This document shows, in pieces, positions 25,078 through 33,251 of a DNA stretch of 64,000 nucleotides. The stretch's first letter is position 1; every line of letters starts with the position of its first letter. The translations under genes and the position numbers were made by a program. Source of the stretch: Nocardia sp. NBC_01503 (lineage in GTDB: Bacteria; Actinomycetota; Actinomycetes; Mycobacteriales; Mycobacteriaceae); the NCBI RefSeq assembly GCF_036327755.1, contig NZ_CP109596.1:5580001-5644000 (forward strand), written 5' to 3'. A model generated the notes under the pieces. It was not told the origin of the DNA and did no database searches. It saw nothing but the letters and a program-made list of their open reading frames with translations.

Positions 25078-25769
25078 TTCTGCTCGAGCATCGTGAGGTA
25101 GTTGTCGAGTTGGGCCGCACCGGTGAGGAATTCGCGACTGCGGGTGCTGAGCCGGTGCTGCCAGGCGTCGAGGAAGGCGGTCAGCGCGTCCGTGCTGCCC
25201 GCCTCGCGCAGCGCGTCGAGGAACTGCGCGACCTGCCGCAGGGGATAGCCGCCGCGGCGAAGTTGTTTGACGATTTCGGCATCGCGGACGCTGTCCGGGC
25301 CGTACTCGCGATACCCGGTGGCGTGATCTCGGGCCGGGTGCAGGATGCCCTCGGCTTCCCAGGTGCGTAAGGTCGCCGCGTGCACGCCGAGTCGGCGCGC
25401 GAGTTCGCCCACGGTCAGCGGCGGACCGTGGATCGGGGTGGGTGCACCGGTGGACAGGGCGCTCAGGGCGGTCGCGACCTTGGTTCGGGTGTCGCGTTCG
25501 GTGACCAGTGCGATATGTGCGGCGTCGATGAGTCGATACGCGGACTCGGGTTCACCATCGTTGATGGCGCGCATGATCTCCACGGCCCGTTGGTGCCCGT
25601 GGCCGCGGCGCACGGCGAGGAAGGCGCGCAGGGCCTGTGCGTGCAAGGGCGTGTAGCGCCGGTATCCGGAATCGCTGCGCTCGGTGGGAGGCAGGACCCC
25701 GGCGTCGTCGTAATTGCGGATCGCCTGGGCGGAGAGCCCGTGTTCGCGGGCGAGGTCGATGGGCCGCAG
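25074..25769 (-). CDS. MerR-family regulator with two HTH domains, apparent CTG start
   Basis: The first MerR winged helix begins with LRPIDLAREHGLSAQAIRNY and passes through the RSDSGYRRY wing. The second (LTVGELARRLGVHAATLRTW ... GYREYGPDSV) starts near residue 115, giving two MerR HTH modules in one 231-residue chain, as in TioE-like regulators. Relatives normally start MRP at the position that here reads CTG (25769); no ATG, GTG or TTG lies between the upstream in-frame stop and that point, and the first alternative (TTG 25646) would delete the first DNA-binding domain. The divergent gene at 25884 is the likely target. Confidence 0.82.
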   Translation of the reverse strand: MRPIDLAREHGLSAQAIRNYDDAGVLPPTERSDSGYRRYTPLHAQALRAFLAVRRGHGHQRAVEIMRAINDGEPESAYRLIDAAHIALVTERDTRTKVATALSALSTGAPTPIHGPPLTVGELARRLGVHAATLRTWEAEGILHPARDHATGYREYGPDSVRDAEIVKQLRRGGYPLRQVAQFLDALREAGSTDALTAFLDAWQHRLSTRSREFLTGAAQLDNYLTMLEQN

Positions 25770-25883
25770 GTCACACCTACCTTTGAGGGTTCGGTCAATT
25801 CATACGAGGTCGAAGCCGTTCAAGCTTCACCCGATTCTTCAACGATAGCGTCCAAGGCAGTGACTTCTTGGAAGGGGTGTTTC

Positions 25884-27098
25884 ATGTCCACTGCCACATC
25901 GGTGCGGGGAATCGGCCGCCAACTCGACAATCCGGCAGACCTGGGTGGGGCCGTCGATGAACTGCTCGCGGCGCGGTCCGAACCGCCGATCCTGCTGGGA
26001 CTCGGCGAGCCGACCCATGGGATCGTGGCATTTCCGCTGCTGCGCAATGAATTACTGATCCAGCTCGTCGAGCGGGGATACCGGTCGATCGTGCTGGAGA
26101 TCGACTTCTTCGCCGCCTCCGTGGTCGATGACTATGTGTGCGGGGCGACGGCGGAGATCGATGCGGTGCTGGCGACCGGATTCAGCCACGGGTTCGGTGC
26201 CGTACCGGGCAATCGTGAACTCGTGCAATGGCTTCGGGCGCACAATGCCGGGCGCGCGCCGGACGATAGGGTGCGCTGCTACGGCTTCGACGCGCCGACG
26301 GAGTACGCCGGTGCGCCGAGTCCGCGCCGCGCGCTGGGCGCGGTGATCGACTATCTGCCCGAGGCTCTCCGGCCCGCATCGGCGCGAGACCTCGATGCCC
26401 TGCTCGGCGACGAGTCCGAGTGGCTGAACCCGGCGGCCATGTACGACGCGGCCGCATCCATCGGCGACTCCGAACGTGTTCGCGCACTGCGGGTTATCGC
26501 CGATGATCTCGCCAGTGCACTGCACCGGGCGGCGCCTGGGCTGCATGCCGCCGACCCGACCGGATACTTCCTCGCCGCCGCGCACGCGCGAGCGGCATTG
26601 GGGTTGCTGCGCTATCACGTCGCCATGGCCGATCCCGCGGCCGAACGGATCGGGACGCTCGTCAGCGTGCGCGCCGAGATCATGGCTGACAATCTGCTCG
26701 CCATCGTCGCGCGAGAGCAGCCGCGCGGACCCGTCCTGGTGTTTGCACACAATGCGCATTTACAACGCGCGCAATCGCATTCGCCCGTGGTCGGCGCGGC
26801 GACCTGGGCGAATACAGGTGCGCTCATCGGTCTCGCGCTCGGTGAGCTGTATGCGTTTATTGCATCCGATGCCAATCCGAAGAGTGAATCCGGCACGCTC
26901 CAATATCAATTGGCCGCGGCGACCGATCGCCGGGCGCTGTTTCCCGCACCTGCCCTTCGCGCCGCGCTCGAGCCATCGACCCGCGCGGGCGAACCGATCG
27001 TGCCCGGCCATATCCCGCTCGCGCCATCGGATCTTGACGGCGCGGACGCGGTCGTCTTCATCGCCGATACCGACGGAGTCAGGGTCCAGTACTGGTGA
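25884..27098 (+). CDS. Erythromycin esterase-like protein
   Basis: A 404-residue member of the erythromycin esterase superfamily. It carries LGLGEPTHGIVAF (the family GExTHG histidine motif), EIDFFAASVVDDYV, RCYGFDAP and VFAHNAHLQRA, matching the known metal-independent hydrolase core with its catalytic His and Glu. Clinical EreA/EreB open the macrolide lactone, but most chromosomal actinobacterial members have unknown substrates and some are linked to succinoglycan-like processes. ATG 25884 has GGGGTG upstream; the frame extends back but without homology. It is divergent from a double-MerR regulator, which suggests drug- or metabolite-inducible expression. Confidence 0.9.
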   Translation: MSTATSVRGIGRQLDNPADLGGAVDELLAARSEPPILLGLGEPTHGIVAFPLLRNELLIQLVERGYRSIVLEIDFFAASVVDDYVCGATAEIDAVLATGFSHGFGAVPGNRELVQWLRAHNAGRAPDDRVRCYGFDAPTEYAGAPSPRRALGAVIDYLPEALRPASARDLDALLGDESEWLNPAAMYDAAASIGDSERVRALRVIADDLASALHRAAPGLHAADPTGYFLAAAHARAALGLLRYHVAMADPAAERIGTLVSVRAEIMADNLLAIVAREQPRGPVLVFAHNAHLQRAQSHSPVVGAATWANTGALIGLALGELYAFIASDANPKSESGTLQYQLAAATDRRALFPAPALRAALEPSTRAGEPIVPGHIPLAPSDLDGADAVVFIADTDGVRVQYW

Positions 27099-27387
27099 AG
27101 AAGAGCGCGCCGAGATCGGCGAAGCGGATCAACAGCCCTGGACCCGGCCGGATATCAGGCCGAGGCGACCCGGCTCACCGGACAAGCGAAGGCCGATGCC
27201 GCTCAAAGTCGACCGCACTGCCGTGAACGGGGAGGTGCAGCCCGTCACCTGAGTCGGCAACAGGCAACTGATCGAGCCAGCACCCGGAACCGACGAGGCG
27301 TACGTCGTGCAGTCGACCGACCCGGAGAAGACCTCATGGAGGCGCGGCTCGGCGGAATTGTCTGTGCCCGCTGACAGACTCTCGGGT

Positions 27388-29040
27388 ATGCGATGGGCGG
27401 TGGCGGAAACGGGGGCGAGCGGGGCTCTGTTGTGCCCGATCGATCAGGATGGGCGGGCCGCCGGGCCGGTGCTGCGGGAGTCGTCGCTCGCGGAGGCGGT
27501 GCGGTCGCGTCCGGAGGTGGAGCGATGGGTGTGGCGGTCGACCGGTGAGATCTATCGGCATCTGCTGGCGGCCGGGGTGCGTGTCGAGCGTTGCTATGAC
27601 GTGGAGGCAGCGGAGGCGCTGCTGATCGGACATGAGCAGGGCCAATCCGGACAGCCTCGTTCACTCGCCGCGGCGTGGGCGCGACTGCACAGGTTGCCCG
27701 TCCCGCCGGACGCGCCCGCGCGAGTCGCCGAGACGCAGCCGTCGCTCTTCGAATCCGGTCCGGTGCCGCTGCCTGCGGGAACCGACGAATTCACCGCGCT
27801 GCTGGAGGTTTACGCCGGGCAGGTGGCCCGCACCGCGCGAACCGAATACCCGGAGCGGATGCGGTTGCTGCTCGCCGCCGAATCAGCGGGGATGCTGGTC
27901 GCCGCCGAGATGTCCCGGGCCGGGATTCCCTGGCGCGCCGATGTCCACCGGGAGCTGCTGGAAAGTCTACTGGGGGAACGTATTTCAGCTGACTCGGAGC
28001 CGCGTCGGATGGTGGAGCTCGCGGCGGAGGTATCCCGGGCATTCGGGGCGCGAGTCCGCCCCGACCTGCCGCAGGACATCATCCGAGCCTTCGGCCGCGC
28101 CGGAATCTCGTTGTCCTCCACCAGGAAATGGGAACTCCAAGAGGTCGACCACCCCGCCGTCGCGCCATTGCTGGCCTACAAATCCCTCTATCGCCTCTAC
28201 ACCGCCCACGGCTGGTCCTGGCTCGACCAGTGGGTCCGGGACGGCCGCTTCCGCCCCGAATACATTCCCGGCGGCACCGTCACCGGCCGCTGGACCACCA
28301 ATGGCGGTGGCGCACTACAGATTCCGAAGGTGATCCGGCAAGCCATCCGCGCCGATCCGGGCTGGCGACTGGTGGTGGCCGACGCCGCGCAGATGGAGCC
28401 CCGCGTCCTGGCCGCCATCTCCCGCGATCCGGGCCTGATGGAGGTGGCCGGTCGCGAAGAAGACCTCTACGCCGATCTCGCGGCCCGAGCCTTCGGCGGC
28501 GACCGCGCCCAAGCCAAAATAGCCCTCCTGGGTGCCATCTACGGCCAGACCTCCGGCGACGCCCTCACCCATATGGCCGAACTCCGCCGCCGCTACCCCG
28601 CCGCCATCGCCTACGTGGACGAAGCCGCCACCGCGGGCGAACAAGGCCGCCTCGTCCGAACCTGGCTCGGCCGCACCAGTTCCCCCGCCGGCGCCGACAC
28701 CCCCGACCAGGACCAAACCCTCCCACCCACCTTCGGCGCCACCCCCCGAGCCCGAGCCCGCGGCCGCTTCACCCGCAACTTCGTCGTCCAGGGCAGCGCC
28801 GCCGACTGGACCCTCCTGGTCCTCGCCGCCCTGCGCCGCGCTCTCGAACCCCTACGCGCCGAACTGGTCTTCTTCCAACACGACGAAGTAATAGTCCACT
28901 GCCCCACCGAAGAATCCGAAACCGTAGCCGCCGCCATCACCACCGCCGCTCAATCCGCGGCCCGAATAACCTTCGGCCCCACCCCCGTCCACTTCCCCTT
29001 CACCACCGCCATAGTCGAGTGCTACGCCGACGCCAAATAG
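27388..29040 (+). CDS. Family A DNA polymerase-like protein (bifunctional 3'-5' exonuclease/polymerase annotation)
   Basis: A protein of about 550 residues with a PolI-type C-terminal half: ribose/primer segments VTGRWTTNGGGALQIPK, motif A VADAAQMEPRVLA (equivalent to DYSQIELR), the O-helix RAQAKIALLGAIYGQ with Lys and Tyr, and motif C QHDEVIVHC. The N-terminal half aligns in position with an exonuclease domain but shows no DxE-type start motif, so nuclease activity is doubtful. Mycobacteria and Nocardia carry this shorter PolA paralogue beside the standard polymerase; its role in repair is unsettled. I chose ATG 27388; GTG 27307 is the alternative. The 289 bases before it hold only scraps of coding-like sequence. 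Confidence 0.85.
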   Translation: MRWAVAETGASGALLCPIDQDGRAAGPVLRESSLAEAVRSRPEVERWVWRSTGEIYRHLLAAGVRVERCYDVEAAEALLIGHEQGQSGQPRSLAAAWARLHRLPVPPDAPARVAETQPSLFESGPVPLPAGTDEFTALLEVYAGQVARTARTEYPERMRLLLAAESAGMLVAAEMSRAGIPWRADVHRELLESLLGERISADSEPRRMVELAAEVSRAFGARVRPDLPQDIIRAFGRAGISLSSTRKWELQEVDHPAVAPLLAYKSLYRLYTAHGWSWLDQWVRDGRFRPEYIPGGTVTGRWTTNGGGALQIPKVIRQAIRADPGWRLVVADAAQMEPRVLAAISRDPGLMEVAGREEDLYADLAARAFGGDRAQAKIALLGAIYGQTSGDALTHMAELRRRYPAAIAYVDEAATAGEQGRLVRTWLGRTSSPAGADTPDQDQTLPPTFGATPRARARGRFTRNFVVQGSAADWTLLVLAALRRALEPLRAELVFFQHDEVIVHCPTEESETVAAAITTAAQSAARITFGPTPVHFPFTTAIVECYADAK

Positions 29041-29110
29041 CCGACCGGGCCGATGATCAAGATCCGTAGTCTGGACGGGGGTTGAGTGAGATCTGGATGA
29101 GGGGTGCGGA

Positions 29111-30781
29111 TTGAACGACTACGGGAGCTTTGCCACACAGCCACTTCCCGTTGCACGGGTGTCGCGGGAGGTCGCCGACCCGATGCGGTGGAAAGGCGTT
29201 GGTGGGGAGGGGATCGCGCGGGCCGGTAGCCGGGTCGCGGTGGCGGGGATGGTCAGTCGGGTCAGCGGGTTCGCTCGGACGATCGTGGTGGCCGCGGTCC
29301 TGGGGACGGCGGCGGTGGGGGATGCGTACAACGGGGTCAACAATCTGCCGAACATGCTGTATGAGCTGTTGCTCGGGGGAGTGCTGGCGAGCGCTGTTAT
29401 TCCGGTGTTGACGCGGGCTCGGCGGCAGGGGCGCAGGCGGTCCCGGGAGTTCACACAGCGGGTGCTGGTGGCCGCGGTGCTGGCGTTGGCGGTGGTCACG
29501 GTGGTGACCGTGGCCTGTGCGCCGCTGATTGTGCGGGTATTCGTGGGCGATTCGGGGCAGCGGCATCTTGCCACCTGGTTGGCGTATCTGCTGCTGCCGC
29601 AGATCTTCTTCTACGGGGTCGGTGTGGTGGTGAGCGCGGTGCTGAATGTGCGCGACAGCTTCGCCACGGCCGCATGGGCGCCGGTGGTCAACAATGTGAT
29701 CGTCCTGGTGACCTGCGGGGTCTTCGTACTGCTGCCCGGACCGGTCACGCTCACACCGGAGTCCATGACCATCGCGCAGGTGCTCACCATCGGAATCGGC
29801 ACCACCGCGGGCATCGTAGGACAGACCACATGGGTGGTTGCGGCGTTGCGGCACAACGGTTTCGCGTGGAGTTGGCGGGTGCGGCCGCTGCCGTACACCT
29901 GGCGTCCGGTCCGCTCCGGATTGCCGATGTTGGGCTGGCTGCTCGTCTACGCGGCGATCAGCCAGATCGGGGTCGCGATCACCATGCGCGTTGCCTTCGA
30001 CCACGGTGGCGTATCCATCTACAGCTACGCCGAACTGCTGTTCCAGGTCCCCTACGGCATTCTCGCCGCCTCGGTGCTGACGGTGCTGATGCCCCGCATC
30101 TCCCGCGCGGCCGCCTTCGGCGATCATGCCGCGGTGATCGCCGACCTCGCCCGTGGCGCACGCTATCTCTCGGTGGCCCTGATTCCCATCACCATGGCAA
30201 TGAGCCTGCTGGGCCCCGGCTTCGCCGCCCTGGTATTCACCGGTCGTGTCGACGCCGGCGCGGCCCATTTGATCGGCATGGCAGTAGCCTGCTCCGCCTT
30301 CGGCCTGGCTCCCTTCGCCCTCGTCATGCTGCAAATGCGAGTCTTCTACGCCTACAACGACACCCGCACACCCACGGTGATCAATATCGTCATGGTGGCG
30401 ACAAAGGTGACCATTCTGACCCTCACCGCCACCTTCCTGAACAATCACACCATCATCGTGATGCTCAGCGTCGCAAGCTCACTCGCCTACGTGGCGGGCG
30501 CCCTCACCGGCCACCTCCTGCTCCGCAAGCGCTACGGCCTCCTCGGCTTCACCGCGGTCGCATCCACCGTCCACCGCGTCATGTGGGCCACGGCTCTGGC
30601 CGGAGCCGCCGGACTGGCCGCCATCGAACTGACCCGAACCCTGATCACCACCCCCACCCTCGAACACCTCACCACTCTGACCGCCGGCGCGGCCGTAGGC
30701 GCAGCAGTTTTCCTGCTCGCCGCGAAACTCCTCGACATCCCCGAAATCCGCTCCGCCCGAACACTATTGACCCGAGCCTGA
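29111..30781 (+). CDS. MurJ-like lipid II flippase (MOP superfamily)
   Basis: The 556-residue protein has about 14 predicted hydrophobic helices and the MurJ signature SRVSGFARTIVVAAVLG in helix 1, plus NLPNMLYELLLGGVLASAV, and VFYAYNDTRTPTVIN. These identify the MurJ/MviN family that moves lipid II across the cytoplasmic membrane. It has neither the C-terminal pseudokinase nor the extracellular domain of the long mycobacterial MviN, so it may be a second, shorter flippase, or one for another lipid-linked glycan. The start is TTG 29111 with GAGGGG upstream. It sits apart from other peptidoglycan genes and its 3' end overlaps a methyltransferase remnant. Confidence 0.88.
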   Translation: MNDYGSFATQPLPVARVSREVADPMRWKGVGGEGIARAGSRVAVAGMVSRVSGFARTIVVAAVLGTAAVGDAYNGVNNLPNMLYELLLGGVLASAVIPVLTRARRQGRRRSREFTQRVLVAAVLALAVVTVVTVACAPLIVRVFVGDSGQRHLATWLAYLLLPQIFFYGVGVVVSAVLNVRDSFATAAWAPVVNNVIVLVTCGVFVLLPGPVTLTPESMTIAQVLTIGIGTTAGIVGQTTWVVAALRHNGFAWSWRVRPLPYTWRPVRSGLPMLGWLLVYAAISQIGVAITMRVAFDHGGVSIYSYAELLFQVPYGILAASVLTVLMPRISRAAAFGDHAAVIADLARGARYLSVALIPITMAMSLLGPGFAALVFTGRVDAGAAHLIGMAVACSAFGLAPFALVMLQMRVFYAYNDTRTPTVINIVMVATKVTILTLTATFLNNHTIIVMLSVASSLAYVAGALTGHLLLRKRYGLLGFTAVASTVHRVMWATALAGAAGLAAIELTRTLITTPTLEHLTTLTAGAAVGAAVFLLAAKLLDIPEIRSARTLLTRA

Positions 30782-30987
30782 CGCTCGGAACTCCAATGCG
30801 GTCCGTCCATCGGCCACCTGGGTCGAGGTGTGCAGTGCGAGGCCGCTTGGGCCGCGAGTTCGCCGACGGTCGCTCCCGCGCTGCCCGCGTGTTCGACCAG
30901 GCCGAGGGTCGCGGCTACCCGGATGCTCATCGGTGTCGCCAGATCGGCCATGGCGAGAATCGAAGGGGCATTCCGCGCTGTGCTCAC
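30764..30987 (-). pseudogene. Internally deleted O-methyltransferase remnant
   Basis: Reading minus from GTG 30987, the first 50 codons give the dimerisation start of a family 2 methyltransferase (ILAMADLATPMSIRVAATLG, then GATVGELAAQA). The next bases shift frame and give a fragment ending TSTQVADGRTALEFRAS that resembles the usual C-terminal strand of the same family. About 250 central codons, including the SAM site, are missing. It overlaps the 3' end of the MurJ-like gene. Confidence 0.5.
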
Positions 30988-31120
30988 CGCGGGAGCCTAT
31001 CGGCCGGAAACCGTGCGATCCCGGCTCGCCCACGCCGGCGGCCTCGTATTTGTAACGTGTGGCAGCAAGATCGGGGATACATCCCATGAAAGCAACGACC
31101 TGCAATGATCGGAGCTCTAT

Positions 31121-31453
31121 ATGCGAACCTCGATTCGAACTGTGGCACTGTGTCTGGCCACACCCGTCGCCGCGATCGCCATCGCCGGAGTAACCGCTGG
31201 TACAGCCTCCGCGGCCCCCACCTGCCAGGGTTCGATGAACTCCGGATTCGCCTTCAATGGCTTGTGCAAGGACGGTGGAGGCAGTTACCGCCTCGAAGTG
31301 GACTGCATCGGGTACAACACCAACCCGCTGGCCATTGGTCAGTACACCATTCGTCAGGACTTCCCGGTGGGCCAGGCGGGCACCGTGGCGTGTATCGGGC
31401 CCGGCTGGTCCAGTGCGGGCTGGGGTGTGAGCGGCCGGGTCTTCCCGCTCTGA
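31121..31453 (+). CDS. Small secreted protein, four cysteines
   Basis: A 110-residue precursor with a clear signal peptide (LCLATPVAAIAIAGVTAG, cleavage after ASA-A) and a mature part of about 78 residues with cysteines in PTCQGS, GLCKDG, VDCIGY and VACIGP, which would form two disulfides. The Gly/Asn/Ser-rich sequence is typical of exported Nocardia and Mycobacterium proteins of unknown function. ATG 31121 has GGAGC upstream. No partner gene is adjacent. Confidence 0.75.
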   Translation: MRTSIRTVALCLATPVAAIAIAGVTAGTASAAPTCQGSMNSGFAFNGLCKDGGGSYRLEVDCIGYNTNPLAIGQYTIRQDFPVGQAGTVACIGPGWSSAGWGVSGRVFPL

Positions 31454-31485
31454 GAAAGCCGCCGCCCCAACCCATTTCCGCGGAT

Positions 31486-31590
31486 TCAGTGCGGTAGTTG
31501 GACCGAAGCCGGTTCGGCCGGATCGACGACAATGCGAATTGCCGTGATCCGGCCTTCGGCCACTTCGAAGGCGATCAGCAGGCCACATTC
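31486..31590 (-). pseudogene. C-terminal tail of a SigJ/ECF41-type sigma factor (remnant)
   Basis: The frame gives LLIAFEVAEGRITAIRIVV followed by DPAEP, matching the end of the SnoaL-like domain of SigJ-type sigma factors (family pattern: function-of-x plus RI-x-x-I, then NPxK). No sigma regions precede it, and the upstream sequence belongs to another frame and gene. I read it as a decayed remnant. Confidence 0.4.
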
Positions 31591-32042
31591 CGCAGGTGGG
31601 CGCGGGCGGTGGTGCGGGCGGCGGAGACCCCGGCGGAAAGGGCCACCAGCGGCGGAATCCAGCGAGCCTCGGTGGGTGCTATACCCCACCCGATCGATTG
31701 GCCGTGCGGCAGCGGGACGGTCGCGCCGTCCGCATACACCGTCACTCCGATACCGCGCAGCATCTCGATGGCGCGCACCGCCTTGGCCGCCCCGACGACG
31801 AGGTGGATCTCTCGACGGTTGTTATCGCGGATCTCGATGACCGGACCGGAGAGGTTGTTGGCGCGCAGGTAGCGGCGGACAGTGGCCGCGAGATGACCGG
31901 TGAGTTCGACGGCCGCGATCCGATCGTCGGTCACCAGCTGTGGGCCGGTGGATGTTTCGGTCACCGTCCAGCCGCGATCGCGGTAGTCGCGCAACTCCTG
32001 CGCGTCCGTCGCGGCGACGGTTGTCGGAAACATTGCGGGCAC
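31575..32042 (-). CDS. Conserved hypothetical protein (primase/polymerase N-terminal-like)
   Basis: A 155-residue protein starting at GTG 32042 with GGGAG upstream. It has strands and helices of ordinary composition (RDRGWTVTETSTGPQLVTDD, EIHLVVGAAKAVRAIEML) and ends ARWIPPLVALSAGVSAARTT. Proteins of this type are frequent in Nocardia; some are annotated as bifunctional primase/polymerase N-terminal-like, but no catalytic motif is visible. I treat the function as unknown. Its leader carries the motif shared with the L,D-transpeptidase gene. Confidence 0.7.
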   Translation of the reverse strand: MPAMFPTTVAATDAQELRDYRDRGWTVTETSTGPQLVTDDRIAAVELTGHLAATVRRYLRANNLSGPVIEIRDNNRREIHLVVGAAKAVRAIEMLRGIGVTVYADGATVPLPHGQSIGWGIAPTEARWIPPLVALSAGVSAARTTARAHLRNVAC

Positions 32043-32069
32043 TGTGTTCTCCCATTCACCAGGTGGATC
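32043..32069 (-). promoter_or_regulatory. Leader motif shared with the gene at 4158 (copy B)
   Basis: The 27 bases directly before the GTG start contain CCACC-T-GGTG and GAATGGGAGAAC, parallel to 4159-4185 with 21 of 27 identities and equal spacing to GTG. The genes served are unrelated. Confidence 0.4.
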
Positions 32070-32381
32070 GAGTTCACGCGGCGACCTCCGCACCAACTAC
32101 CCTCATGCCGGAAGCTGTGCGCCGGATCCGTTGCGGCTGTGAGGTTCCTGCGGGCCGCAACAGGAATTCTGCGCTCGAATCCGTTGCGGGGCATCGCCCC
32201 GAGGTCGTCCCCGATATCCACCTGTAGGCGGATATCGAGGGTGCCAAAGGGTGTATCGCCTCGGGGGAGACCCCTATTAACAACGGGGTGATCCGCGCGC
32301 CTGCGGGGGCGGCCGTAGAGTCCCGCCTAAGGTGAGGCGGTCCGCGAGCGGACACGATGGCCTCGCGGTGACATCCTGGTT
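32070..32381. other. 312-base divergent intergenic region
   Basis: No gene is visible. There is a small hairpin (ACCCC / GGGGT around 32270-32289) and a TAAGGTGAGGC stretch at 32328-32338 that matches 10 of 11 bases of an IdeR/DmdR half-site, but the opposite half is missing. Promoters for the divergent genes 32042 (minus) and 32382 (plus) must lie here. Confidence 0.5.
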
Positions 32382-33116
32382 ATGAGCCCCCTGTGGTGGC
32401 GGCTGGATCGGAGTCCGATGGAAATGGTTGCGCAGCCCCCTGTTCGGATGAGTGTGGCGCCGGGTTCCCGGCTGCTCGACAAGCAGTGGCTTGCCGAGCG
32501 GATATCCGATATGGGCATCTCCTGGGGTACCGGGGACTCGCGGGTCTCCGGGACGCTGTGGTGGTGCATGGCCGCGTCATCGCTGGTGGATCCGATCGTC
32601 AACGCGCGGGCTGCGGGGCTGCCGACCATGGATCCCGCGCTGGAGAACATCGGGTTGGAGATCCGCCCGGACGGGGGAGTGGAGCGGGTGCTCGCCATGT
32701 GCGACCTCGGCACCGACGCGGCCGCTTTCGACGCGCAGTCGAATGAGCTCGGCGCGCACAACGGTGACCAGCCCGAACCCGTAGGCCATGCCCTGCGGCA
32801 CACACTCTCGGCAGTCATTCCGGTAGTGGCCGAGGTCTCCGGCGCCGGAGTGGCCGCGCTGTGGGCGATCGTGGCCGACGCCATCGGCAACCGCGCCCTC
32901 GACGCGGGCGCGCAGGAGATCGGATCGCAGCTGGCCAGAGAGGTTTCCGGCCGCCTTCCGGTACCCCGATTCAGTGATATCGGCGGCCGCGCTTTTGTGC
33001 GTCGCATCTCCTGCTGCCTGGTCTTCGAGGTCCCCGGCTGCGATATGTGCACGAGCTGCCCGAAACGCCCTGCGGCTCAGCGCGAAGCACTGCTCGCGGA
33101 GCTGGCCGCGCGGTAA
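32382..33116 (+). CDS. FhuF-like [2Fe-2S] ferric-siderophore reductase
   Basis: A 244-residue protein ending in the FhuF C-terminal iron-sulfur pattern: Cys211-Cys212-x10-Cys223-x2-Cys226 (RRISCCLVF ... MCTSCPKRP). FhuF proteins reduce ferric iron in imported hydroxamate siderophores in the cytosol. The body of the protein (WLAERISDMGI, GTLWWCMAASSLVDPIV) matches the alpha-helical FhuF domain of actinobacteria. A partial iron-box half-site lies upstream, but I would not claim IdeR control from it. ATG 32382 has no good ribosome site; ATG 32418 is an alternative. Confidence 0.88.
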   Translation: MSPLWWRLDRSPMEMVAQPPVRMSVAPGSRLLDKQWLAERISDMGISWGTGDSRVSGTLWWCMAASSLVDPIVNARAAGLPTMDPALENIGLEIRPDGGVERVLAMCDLGTDAAAFDAQSNELGAHNGDQPEPVGHALRHTLSAVIPVVAEVSGAGVAALWAIVADAIGNRALDAGAQEIGSQLAREVSGRLPVPRFSDIGGRAFVRRISCCLVFEVPGCDMCTSCPKRPAAQREALLAELAAR

Positions 33117-33251
33117 TTCCGCGCCCGCCGTGCGGGGCTGACACCCCGGCGCCCGGTCCATCGGCGCGCGGTCATCGACGTGCCGATAGCATGGACCGGC
33201 CAGACATCGCGGAATTTCCCGCGCTACGACAATGCCAAGGAGTGCACAGCC

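Noticed and set aside
27099..27387. Coding-like fragments before the family A polymerase
   Set aside because: Short helical-looking pieces occur in different frames without a start; too little for a gene or assigned pseudogene.
29057..30448. 463-codon minus frame opposite the MurJ-like gene
   Set aside because: Same reason; extreme His/Gly/Arg content and no ribosome site.
32328..32338. IdeR/DmdR iron box before the FhuF-like gene
   Set aside because: Only one half-site fits; the second half does not match, so I do not list it as an operator.
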